A stretch of 5,851 nucleotides of DNA. It comes from Pseudomonadota bacterium. GTDB taxonomy: Bacteria; Pseudomonadota; Gammaproteobacteria; JAKAQQ01. Numbering within the stretch: the stretch's first letter is position 1; each line of letters starts with the position of its first letter. The position numbers were made by a program, and so were the translations under genes. Positions 1-5,827 of the stretch are shown here, in pieces. The stretch covers positions 1-5,851 of the forward strand of contig JAKARN010000101.1 in NCBI GenBank assembly GCA_021828425.1. Reading direction: 5' to 3'. Under the pieces are notes generated by a model. It was not told where the DNA came from. It made no database searches and saw only the letters and a list, made by a program, of their open reading frames with translations.

Positions 1-630
1 TGTGGGCGGCGTTGGCAAGTGTCCCAGCCCGAACAAAACCGCAGCCAGCAGATTCGCCATCCAGAATATCGTTGCCGTGGGTTTGCCTTCGGCGGTCTTG
101 CTGACGAATCGGCCCAGCCAGACCAGGACCGACATGACACACAGCCGCAGCAAAACCTCCTCATTGATGCCCCCATAAAACGCGGCCAGCAATCCCTTCC
201 AGGCGGCTGGCTGGGAAGTGGGCGAAAAAACCCGGGCCTTGCTTCCCAGCTCGGCCCTGAGCGCGGGGAGAAATCCATAGACGTCGATGGCAACGACGAG
301 AGCGGATGCCACCACACCGGTCACGATGCTGGGAAGCAGCATCGCCTTGATCTTCCCGCCGACCGCCGCTCCATTCAATTTTGCCTCAAGGATCGGAAGT
401 CCCAATCCCACCCGCCTGGCGGCAGCCAACCCGATAAAAATGGCGATGGCAAACAAGAGCGCATTTTGTAATATCTGGATGGAAATCAAGAGCGGCAGTG
501 GCAGTGGCAACTTTCCTTGTGCAGGCATGGAGGATTGGAGTGCGAGCGAGTAGGGTACGATCGCGATGACACCAAAAACACAGGCGGCGAGCAGAATCCG
601 GAAGATTTTCCATTGGAAGGGCTTGTTCAT
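1..630 (-). CDS. CPBP-family (CAAX/Abi-type) intramembrane glutamic protease, C-terminus beyond left edge
   Basis: The minus strand is open from the ATG at 630 to the window edge, giving 210 residues without a stop. The protein is strongly hydrophobic, with likely membrane segments near residues 10-30, 46-70, 96-118, 145-170 and 188-205. Two family motifs are visible. An EExxxR motif lies at residues 157-162 (E157, E158, R162) and an FxxxH motif at 200-204 (F200, H204). In the CPBP family these supply the catalytic glutamates and a histidine in the membrane. The third conserved motif would lie off the left edge. Family members include Rce1-like CAAX proteases and bacteriocin-immunity or regulatory proteases; which role applies here cannot be read. 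The ATG at 630 has GGAG six bases upstream. An in-frame ATG four codons further upstream (642) lacks such a site, so 630 is preferred. The base composition is visibly less GC-rich than that of the glycosylase gene in this window. Confidence 0.88.
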   Translation of the reverse strand, partial: MNKPFQWKIFRILLAACVFGVIAIVPYSLALQSSMPAQGKLPLPLPLLISIQILQNALLFAIAIFIGLAAARRVGLGLPILEAKLNGAAVGGKIKAMLLPSIVTGVVASALVVAIDVYGFLPALRAELGSKARVFSPTSQPAAWKGLLAAFYGGINEEVLLRLCVMSVLVWLGRFVSKTAEGKPTATIFWMANLLAAVLFGLGHLPTPPT

Positions 631-633
631 GGA

Positions 634-640
634 TGTCTCC
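634..640 (-). promoter_or_regulatory. Ribosome binding site of the CPBP protease gene
   Basis: Read on the minus strand, GGAG sits six bases before the ATG at 630. It overlaps an alternative in-frame ATG at 642, which has no purine-rich site of its own. This decides the start in favour of 630. Confidence 0.6.
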
Positions 641-665
641 ATTCGTGCGCGTGTTGGGCGAGGGC

Positions 666-691
666 TATATTTAGATATTTATCTAAATATA
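666..691. promoter_or_regulatory. Perfect 12-2-12 AT-rich inverted repeat, probable repressor operator
   Basis: The arms at 666-677 (TATATTTAGATA) and 680-691 (TATCTAAATATA) are exact reverse complements separated by two bases. The element lies directly downstream of a TTGACA box and covers the place where the -10 hexamer of the protease promoter must be. A 12-2-12 AT-rich inverted repeat overlapping the core promoter is the established operator form of ArsR/SmtB-family repressors. That such a regulator acts here is an inference. No regulator gene is in the window; it may lie past the left edge or elsewhere in the genome. Confidence 0.72.
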
Positions 692-703
692 TAAATATGT
701 CAA
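675..703 (-). promoter_or_regulatory. Sigma70-type promoter of the CPBP protease gene
   Basis: Reading the minus strand, a perfect -35 hexamer TTGACA occupies 703-698. A run of A/T follows, with candidate -10 hexamers AAATAT (680-675, 17-base spacer) or TAAATA (681-676, 16-base spacer). Each matches consensus at only three of six positions. The start of transcription would fall near 668, inside the inverted repeat, leaving a leader of about 40 bases before the ATG at 630. The -35 box is clear; the exact -10 is uncertain. Confidence 0.6.
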
Positions 704-920
704 CCCCCCCCGTCATCCCAGTGGCTGGTCTGCCGGGTCTCGTGAAGCGCCGCATCGTGGAAGCGGCCCGATCGATGCCCCGTCTAGGCTCGCTGTCCCC
801 TCGTTTTGATCATGGACCGGCCCCCGGGCCGCCCGACCCCGGATCCCGCGCGCGGGGTGCGTCCATCAAGCGTCCCCCACCACGGACGCAACCGGGTTGC
901 TCGAGCCGGGAAAACAGGTG
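704..920. other. GC-rich intergenic spacer without a recognised gene
   Basis: Between the protease promoter and the terminator of the HAF-repeat gene no reading frame resembles a known protein, and no tRNA or known RNA is recognisable. The stretch contains short GC palindromes: 6-base arms at 818-823 and 826-831, a 12-base perfect palindrome at 845-856, and arms ACCCCG/CGGGGT at 836-841 and 853-858. These are expected in DNA of this composition. Together with the flanking regulatory sites, the whole gene-free stretch is 631-972. Confidence 0.5.
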
Positions 921-951
921 AAAAAACCCCCCGCCACCCGGTGGCGGGGGG
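921..951 (-). terminator. Rho-independent terminator of the HAF-repeat gene
   Basis: The segment 927-938 is the exact reverse complement of 940-951, forming a GC-only stem of up to 12 pairs (realistically 10-11 with a small loop). On the minus strand the stem is followed by six T residues (926-921). It begins 22 bases past the stop codon at 973-975, as expected for an intrinsic terminator. There is no T tract on the plus-strand side, so it acts in one direction only. Confidence 0.9.
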
Positions 952-972
952 AAAGACTAGGACCTGTTCCCT

Positions 973-2217
973 TCAGTGGGTTCCGGGGCGGGTTTCCGGA
1001 ATGGCTTCGAAGGCGACCGTGGCACCGGTTGTGGCATCGATGGCCTGGCCGGTGATGACCCCGCGGTCATTGATGTCCTGGGCATCGGTCAGGACGAGGT
1101 CCGTGCCGGGTGCGGCCAACGCGTTGAGATTGGTCAGAACCCCCTTCTGCCAGAGAAAGGCATCTGCCGGAGCCGTGCCGCCGAAGGAGGCTCCCACCAC
1201 TTGGCCACGGTCGTTGATCCCGAGTGCCTCACTGTACTGGTTGCCGGGGAGAACCCCGAGGTTGCAGGTCCCGCGGGTCACCTGTCCGTTGCACCGGTAG
1301 GGCCGATTGGACCAGTAGAAGGCCTGGAAGTTGGCACCGGCGAAGGTGGGCCCGTCGCCGGGCAGGTCGGAAAAGCCCACCACGTCCCCCGCGTTGTTGA
1401 CGTCCATCGGGGTGTTCCAGTAGGACCCGCCCAGCGTGGGCAGGATCCGGAACACGCGGCCATGGAACCAGACCACCATGTGCTCGGCTGTTTCGCCGCC
1501 GATGGCTCCGCCGCACAAGCCGGAGATGCCCACGACCTCCCCCCTCTGGTTGATGGCGGTTGCAGCCCCGTCCAGGTCGCCCGGGACCGGCGGCAGTTCA
1601 TGGGCCTGGTAGACACCGTCCCTGAGGGACCAGAGGACGGCTTCGAACTGGAGCACCTGGTTGTTGGCATTGCAGGTCGGGTCCTGAACCCGGTCCTCGG
1701 CCCAGCCCACGATCTGCCCCCGGTTGTTGACTCCGGTGGCGAATCCATCGTAGCCGCCCAGGGTCGGGAGCGCCGTCATCCGTCCCTCCCGCCAGACGAA
1801 ACCCCGGCAGATGTCCTGGGTGACCGTGAAGAAGACGGCGAGGCCGCAGCTCCAGTCTTCATGCAGGGGATCGGGCCGCCCCTCCTCGGCGATGCCGACC
1901 ACGAGGCCGTGGTCATTGTGATTGGGCCAGGCGACCGCACTGTTCGGGCCCCCGAGCGTGCCGAGCGGCGTGGGTCCTCCTCTCCGCCAGAGCATGGCCT
2001 CCATGACGGTATCTCCCGGCAAGGCCGAAAAACCCGCGATCCAGTCATGGGCGTTGATGCTCGATCCCTGGCTTACGGTTCCGCCCAGGGGATTGCCGAG
2101 ATTGATGATGTGATAGGCGACCGGTGCCGGGGTTTGGGCCAGAATCGTTGCGGGCAGGACCAGCAAGAGGGCTGCAAGACCCAGGGACACCAGACGAGAC
2201 AGGCGTTTGGGGTTCAT
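973..2217 (-). CDS. Secreted HAF-repeat protein
   Basis: This 414-residue protein begins with a typical Sec signal peptide: basic residues at 3-9, a Leu/Ala-rich core, and probable cleavage after Ala27. The mature part is built from HAF-type repeats. Seven copies of an I/V-N-x-x-G-x-(I/V)-(V/A/T)-G element occur near residues 54, 100, 163, 222, 273, 334 and 382. Interspersed are x-A-F-L-W-like strands (EAMLW, RGFVW, EAVLW, QAFYW, DAFLW) and three TLGG turns (87-90, 152-155, 261-264). Six cysteines (124, 137, 182, 235, 309, 318) in an exported protein suggest disulfides. The repeats probably fold as a beta-propeller-like or extended beta structure. The function of HAF-repeat proteins is unknown. 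There is no PEP-CTERM, LPXTG or lipobox anchor, so it should be periplasmic or released. The start at 2217 is supported by GGAGG seven bases upstream and by the signal peptide. An in-frame extension upstream to 2304 lacks both. A terminator follows, so it is probably monocistronic. Confidence 0.88.
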   Translation of the reverse strand: MNPKRLSRLVSLGLAALLLVLPATILAQTPAPVAYHIINLGNPLGGTVSQGSSINAHDWIAGFSALPGDTVMEAMLWRRGGPTPLGTLGGPNSAVAWPNHNDHGLVVGIAEEGRPDPLHEDWSCGLAVFFTVTQDICRGFVWREGRMTALPTLGGYDGFATGVNNRGQIVGWAEDRVQDPTCNANNQVLQFEAVLWSLRDGVYQAHELPPVPGDLDGAATAINQRGEVVGISGLCGGAIGGETAEHMVVWFHGRVFRILPTLGGSYWNTPMDVNNAGDVVGFSDLPGDGPTFAGANFQAFYWSNRPYRCNGQVTRGTCNLGVLPGNQYSEALGINDRGQVVGASFGGTAPADAFLWQKGVLTNLNALAAPGTDLVLTDAQDINDRGVITGQAIDATTGATVAFEAIPETRPGTH

Positions 2218-2224
2218 GATCGAT

Positions 2225-2229
2225 CCTCC
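2225..2229 (-). promoter_or_regulatory. Ribosome binding site of the HAF-repeat gene
   Basis: GGAGG on the minus strand lies seven bases before the ATG at 2217. It selects this start over the longer open frame reaching 2304 and places the signal peptide at the N-terminus. Confidence 0.75.
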
Positions 2230-2336
2230 GGATGTCGGGTGATGGATCGAGTCTAGGAGGCTTGACCTGCTTTGCTCGCCACAATCGGACCCCGATGACG
2301 GCAAGCCCGGAGGCTAAAGGGCCTTCCGGCCCCTTC

Positions 2337-2395
2337 CTTTCCGGCCCTGGGCGAAGGGGGTTGGTGTTCGGGCGTTCGGGGGCCCGGCCGGAAAG
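2337..2395. repeat. 10-bp perfect inverted repeat in the divergent spacer
   Basis: The arms CTTTCCGGCC (2337-2346) and GGCCGGAAAG (2386-2395) are exact reverse complements, 39 bases apart. They include the middle two of four copies of the TTCCGGCC 8-mer. The element could be a paired regulator site or the foot of a cruciform; the GC-rich context makes chance possible. Confidence 0.4.
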
Positions 2396-2498
2396 ACCCG
2401 TGGCAGGCCGGAATCCTAGTGGTGGCAGGATCCGACAAAGCGGTCCGATAATGGCGAGCACGGGAGGAGCGAGCCTTTTAGGATCAGGATCCCGGATC

Positions 2499-2504
2499 GG
2501 GAGG
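2499..2504 (+). promoter_or_regulatory. Ribosome binding site of the alkA-type gene, deciding a TTG start
   Basis: GGGAGG at 2499-2504 lies seven bases before TTG at 2512. There is no in-frame ATG or GTG nearby that fits the conserved N-terminus of Ada-type domains, so the TTG is the probable initiator. Confidence 0.7.
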
Positions 2505-2511
2505 TGCGTTC

Positions 2512-4032
2512 TTGGTACTCGAAGCCACGATCTGCGAGCAGGCCCGTCTGACGCGGGACCCGCGCTACGACGGACGCTTCTTCATTGGCGTGACCTCGAC
2601 GGGAATCTATTGCCGGCCCATCTGCCCGTCCCCTCACGCGAGACGGGAGCATGTGTGTTTTTTCCCTTCCGCCGCCGCCGCCCAGGAGGCCGGTTTCCGT
2701 CCCTGTCTCCGGTGCCGGCCGGAGGTGGCCCCGGGGACTTCCGCCTGGCGCGGGAGTTCGGAGATCGTGCGCCGGGCGCTTCGACTCATTTCGGATGGTG
2801 CCCTCGATACCGGGGAGGTGGGGGGATTGGCTGCCCGGGTCGGTGTGAGCGCTCGCCACCTGTCCCGACTGTTCATGCAGCACCTGGGCGCCCGGCCCAT
2901 CGCGGTGGCGCAGGCTCGCCGGCTCCATTTCGCGAAACAGCTCATCACCGATACCGGCCTGCCGATGAGCCAGGTGGCCCTGGCCGCCGGGTTCGGGAGT
3001 CTCCGGCGCTTCAACGCGACCGTGCAGAAGGCCTACCGCAGGACGCCCACGGAGCTCCGCCATCTCGGCCGGGGCGAGGCGCCAAAGCGCGATGCGGACG
3101 AATACGTCTTTCATCTGGCCTACCGTCCACCCTATGACTGGGATGCCTTGCTCGTCTATCTCGCCGCCCGGGCCACGCCGGGCGTCGAATCGGTCCGGGA
3201 CGGATGGTATCGCCGGAGTCTCCGGCTCGAAGGTCAGGCGGGTTTTCTGGCCGTGGGGCCGAGCGGGGGGCTCCATACCCTCGAGATCCGCATCCGGATC
3301 CCGGATCCGTCCCTCCTCATGGAAATCGTCTCGCGCGTCCGGACCATGTTCGATCTTGCGGCGGATCCCGAGATCATCGCCCGCCACCTGTCCCGTGATC
3401 CCCTGCTGGCTCCCCTCGTCCGGCGTTATCCGGGGCTCCGCGTGCCGGGGAGCTGGGATGGCTTCGAGATGACGGTGCGAGCCATTCTGGGTCAGCAGGT
3501 GAGCGTCCGCGGGGCCACGACCCTGGCCGGACGCCTGGCCGAACAGTTCGGCGCCCCCCTTGCACCCTCCATGATCGAGGGGGTCTGCCGATGTTTTCCG
3601 GACGCGGCCAGTCTGGCCGGTGCGGAAATCCGGGGGCTTCCGGATTCGCGGCGGCGCGCGATCCAGGCCCTGGCGCGTGCCGTGGCCGGACGCCGCATCG
3701 TGTTCGATGCGGCGCTCACGGGTGGCGAGTTGCCCGAATGTTTCCGGAACATCAACGGGATCGGGGATTGGACCGCGCAATATGTGGCGATGCGGGCTCT
3801 CAACGATCCGAACGCCTTCCCGGCCGGTGACCGGGTGCTGCGGCGGGTCGCGGGAGGGGGGAGGTTGCTGACGGAGCGGGCCCTGGTCAAGCGGGCCGAG
3901 GCGTGGAAGCCCTGGCGGGCCTATGCGGCGATGTATCTCTGGCGGAGTGCGGCCGGGGACGGGCCGGGGCAACGGGTGCCGGTTGAGGCTACCAGATCGA
4001 CGGTGCCCAGTTCTCCTCCTTCCCGCCCTTGA
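2512..4032 (+). CDS. alkA: Ada-AraC-AlkA fusion: DNA-3-methyladenine glycosylase II with methyl-acceptor and HTH domains
   Basis: This 506-residue protein has three modules. Residues 1-76 match the Ada N-terminal zinc domain, with Cys34, Cys38, Cys65 and Cys68 in the spacing of the E. coli Ada ligands; Cys34 corresponds to the phosphotriester methyl acceptor. Residues 84-186 are an AraC-type double HTH. Residues 198-480 are AlkA-like: an N-terminal AlkA domain, then HhH-GPD from about Trp315, with the helix-hairpin-helix G416-I-G-D-W-T and the likely catalytic Asp440 in the FPAGD motif. The family excises alkylated bases such as 3-methyladenine from DNA. The fusion is thought to couple sensing of methyl damage to expression, possibly of its own gene. 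The Ogt-type methyltransferase domain of true Ada is absent. Translation starts at TTG. A tail of about 27 residues (480-506) past the conserved end runs into the convergent Rieske gene, overlapping it by 44 bp. Confidence 0.93.
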   Translation: MVLEATICEQARLTRDPRYDGRFFIGVTSTGIYCRPICPSPHARREHVCFFPSAAAAQEAGFRPCLRCRPEVAPGTSAWRGSSEIVRRALRLISDGALDTGEVGGLAARVGVSARHLSRLFMQHLGARPIAVAQARRLHFAKQLITDTGLPMSQVALAAGFGSLRRFNATVQKAYRRTPTELRHLGRGEAPKRDADEYVFHLAYRPPYDWDALLVYLAARATPGVESVRDGWYRRSLRLEGQAGFLAVGPSGGLHTLEIRIRIPDPSLLMEIVSRVRTMFDLAADPEIIARHLSRDPLLAPLVRRYPGLRVPGSWDGFEMTVRAILGQQVSVRGATTLAGRLAEQFGAPLAPSMIEGVCRCFPDAASLAGAEIRGLPDSRRRAIQALARAVAGRRIVFDAALTGGELPECFRNINGIGDWTAQYVAMRALNDPNAFPAGDRVLRRVAGGGRLLTERALVKRAEAWKPWRAYAAMYLWRSAAGDGPGQRVPVEATRSTVPSSPPSRP

Positions 4033-4660
4033 GTGCTCCCACCCGGATCACGGTGGGGCTCACATAATAATAGGGTGGCACGGGAAGGTTGAGGGGGGCC
4101 GGCGAGCCCACGAGCACGCGACCCGCAAAGTCGTACATGGAGCCATGGCACGGGCAGTGGAAACCGCCCTTCCAGGAAGGGCCCAGGGAGCCACCGGGTT
4201 GGGGGACGTAGTCCGGGATGCAGCCCAGGTGGGTACAGATGCCGATCAGGACGAGATACTCCTTCCGGATTGATCGCCAGTATTGGTAGACCCCGGAGGG
4301 CATTCCCGGCGGTTGCTGGGGCTGCCGGTTGTGGGGGTCTTTGAGGACCGAATCCATGCCCGGGAGGATTGACAGCTGCTCGGGAGTCCGGCGCAGGACC
4401 CAGGCCGGCTTGTGACGCCAGAGCACCGTGATGAGCTCAGCCGGCTTGATCTTGCTGATGTCGATATCCACCGGGCTGCCGGCTGCGACTGCTTTGCGGC
4501 TCGGGTTCATCGATCCGATGAAGGGGATCGACGCCGAGGCGACGCCGATGGCGCCGAGCACCGTGCTTGCGGAGATGAGGAAGCGGCGACGGCTCTGGTC
4601 GACGGCGTCACCGGTCTCTTCCGGGGTGGAACGGGCTGCGGGCTCGGGCGGGTTTTTCAC
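3989..4660 (-). CDS. petA: Rieske iron-sulfur subunit of the cytochrome bc1 complex (ubiquinol-cytochrome c reductase)
   Basis: This 223-residue protein carries electrons from ubiquinol to cytochrome c1 in the bc1 complex. An N-terminal S-R-R-R-F-L twin-arginine motif (23-28) is followed by a single membrane anchor (about 27-50). The head, facing the periplasm, has box I CTHLGC (Cys142, His144, Cys147) and box II CPCHGS (Cys169, Cys171, His172). In this family Cys142, His144, Cys169 and His172 bind the 2Fe-2S cluster and Cys147-Cys171 forms a disulfide. Ser174 and Tyr176 match the residues that raise the redox potential in ubiquinone-using enzymes. The length is normal for bacterial PetA. The GTG start at 4660 has AGAGGAG seven bases upstream. 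A TTG at 4711 in the same frame coincides with the -10 box and would not be transcribed. No cytochrome b or c1 gene follows on this strand; the 3' end instead overlaps the convergent glycosylase gene. Confidence 0.94.
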   Translation of the reverse strand: MKNPPEPAARSTPEETGDAVDQSRRRFLISASTVLGAIGVASASIPFIGSMNPSRKAVAAGSPVDIDISKIKPAELITVLWRHKPAWVLRRTPEQLSILPGMDSVLKDPHNRQPQQPPGMPSGVYQYWRSIRKEYLVLIGICTHLGCIPDYVPQPGGSLGPSWKGGFHCPCHGSMYDFAGRVLVGSPAPLNLPVPPYYYVSPTVIRVGALKGGKEENWAPSIW

Positions 4661-4667
4661 GGGCGGG

Positions 4668-4674
4668 CTCCTCT
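4668..4674 (-). promoter_or_regulatory. Ribosome binding site of the Rieske gene
   Basis: On the minus strand AGAGGAG stands seven bases before GTG at 4660. It fixes a GTG start and excludes the longer reading frame starting at TTG 4711. Confidence 0.7.
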
Positions 4675-4710
4675 GGGCTCGGTGAACCGGGGGAGATCCG
4701 GTCGACCTCA

Positions 4711-4716
4711 ATTATA
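4711..4716 (-). promoter_or_regulatory. Consensus -10 box (TATAAT) of the Rieske gene promoter
   Basis: The minus strand reads TATAAT exactly at 4716-4711, in otherwise GC-rich DNA. Transcription would start near 4705, about 45 bases before the GTG at 4660. The region 4734-4740, where a -35 box should be, has no good match (GATCAT at 17-base spacing), so the promoter probably relies on the -10 or on an activator. Confidence 0.6.
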
Positions 4717-4891
4717 CCCGTCCGGGCCCGGAGATGATCCGCCGGGCCCTCACGAGGCGGTGCTGGAAGACCCAGTACCCAAAGGTCGAAGGGCGTGTGT
4801 CCCATTCCTGCTGGCACACGCGCCAGGATCGCGAGGCTCCCCGGCCAATCCCGTCGGGTTGTGGGTATCGGTTGTGCGGGGAGCCCCATGA
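4717..4891. other. Unassigned spacer between the Rieske promoter and the truncated ATPase gene
   Basis: No frame here resembles a known protein, although several short frames are open, including a 64-codon minus-strand frame (4906-4712) that ends inside the TATAAT box. A 7-base inverted repeat, GCGTGTG (4793-4799) and CACACGC (4815-4821), encloses a 15-base loop with no T tract after it. The stretch does not encode the missing Walker A/B part of the ATPase in any plus frame, so foreign or unrelated sequence has replaced it. It could include the junction of a past insertion or deletion. Confidence 0.4.
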
Positions 4892-5827
4892 TTCCAGGGT
4901 CCACACCCGGGTTGGCCGTCTTGCGTGGACCGGCTGATGCGAACCGAGAAGTGCGAGGTCTACCTGACGGGCTCGTCGGCGCGCATGCTCTCCAAAGAGA
5001 TCGCCACGCAGATGCAGGGGCGGGCCTTGTCCTGGGAGATGTTCCCGTTTTCGTTCAAGCGGCGGTTACTGGTTCAAAAGGCGTTCGGCGAATATTGGGA
5101 AACTGGAGGATTCCCGGAAGTGCTGGGCCTGCCGCGCCAATTGCGTGTCAAGACGCACCAGGAATACTTCCACGCCGTGCTTTTCCGTGACCTGATTGAA
5201 CGCCATGACGTGGCCCACCCCAAAGCCGTGGCCGATCTGGCCCACTGGCTGGTGGACAACATCGGCGCGCCCCATTCCGTCAACCGGTTGACCCGGTATC
5301 TGCAATCACTGGGGCACAACGCCCCCAAGTCGGCGGTGTCGAATTTCCTGGCGTGGTTCGAGGATGCCTATTTCTTGTTTAGCGTGCGGATTTTCGACGC
5401 CTCCCTGGCCCGCCGCCACACCAACCCCAAGAAGGCCTACTGCGTCGATCATGCCATGATCACGTCGGTGTCGTCGGGGATTCTGCTCAACTCGGGGCAT
5501 CTCCTGGAAAACCTGGTTTACACGGCGTTGCGGCGAGTATTCCCGGAGATTTTTTACTATAAAACGGCTGACGGTCGGGAGGTCGATTTCATCGTGCGAT
5601 CAGGTTCGCGGTCCCCAATCCTGACCCAGGTCTGCGCGTCGCTCGCTGATCCGCTGACTCGCAAGCGCGAAGTGGCGGCGCTCAGCGAGTCCATGACGGA
5701 GTTGTGCGTCAAGACGGCAATCATTGTGACGCGGGCCGAAGATGAGCGGATCGCAACCAACGCGGGGATCATCCATGTCGTTCCAATCTGGAGGTTCTTG
5801 CTGGAATTGCCGGAGTCGAAGGAATAG
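4892..5827 (+). pseudogene. 5'-truncated AAA-14/DUF4143 ATPase
   Basis: The open frame runs from just after a TGA at 4889-4891 to TAG at 5825. From a GTG at 4925 it would encode 300 residues. It begins in the middle of the AAA domain, at the strand leading to the sensor-like TGSSARML motif (residues 15-22). The P-loop (Walker A) and Walker B regions, normally about the first 100 residues, are absent. The arginine-rich FPFSF segment (40-44) and the C-terminal DUF4143 region remain, including GHLLENLVY (191-199) and the nuclease-fold-like GREVDF motif (218-223, Glu219, Asp221). Compared with my recollection of relatives, about 15-20 residues are also missing between PFSF and the KRRLL segment (45-49). 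No ribosome binding site precedes the GTG. Family members of about 400 residues are common, patchily distributed, and of unknown function. The rest of the frame is intact, which suggests recent truncation. It is unlikely to bind ATP. The composition is less GC-rich than the glycosylase gene, about 53% GC in one 60-base sample (5521-5580). Confidence 0.82.

Larger units (their letters stand above)
2218..2511. promoter_or_regulatory. Divergent intergenic region between the HAF-repeat and glycosylase genes
   Basis: This spacer must hold the promoters of both divergent genes, but no near-consensus pair is visible. Weak plus-strand -10 candidates for the glycosylase gene are GATAAT (2447-2452) and TAGGAT (2479-2484), neither with a good -35. 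The main structure is a cluster of TTCCGGCC 8-mers: two in plus orientation (2324-2331, 2339-2346) and two inverted (2386-2393, 2406-2413). Three GGATC units follow one another just before the glycosylase ribosome binding site (about 2480-2498). I saw no convincing E. coli-type Ada box. Confidence 0.4.

Noticed and set aside
836..858. Short GC palindromes in the spacer upstream of the protease promoter as a possible second terminator or attenuator
   Set aside because: The arms are only six bases, there is no T tract, and such palindromes are common by chance in DNA of this composition.
976..2256. Long plus-strand frame of 426 codons opposite the HAF-repeat gene
   Set aside because: It is antisense to a gene with signal peptide, repeats, ribosome binding site and terminator; its Gly/Pro/Val-rich translation resembles no family. 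Long antisense frames are expected in GC-rich coding DNA.
2218..2304. 29-residue N-terminal extension of the HAF-repeat protein
   Set aside because: It would bury the signal peptide, and GGAGG sits directly before the ATG at 2217.
2232..3137. Plus-strand frame of 301 codons overlapping the glycosylase gene's 5' end
   Set aside because: It has composition-driven sequence with no motif, runs across the divergent spacer and is out of frame with the recognised protein.
2416..3972. Minus-strand frame of 518 codons opposite the glycosylase gene
   Set aside because: It is Arg/Pro/Gly-rich, without recognisable domains, and lies wholly antisense to the well-supported Ada-AraC-AlkA fusion.
4712..4906. 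Small minus-strand frame of 64 codons upstream of the Rieske gene
   Set aside because: No family resemblance or ribosome binding site that I can defend, and its stop falls inside the TATAAT box. It is kept only as part of the unassigned spacer.
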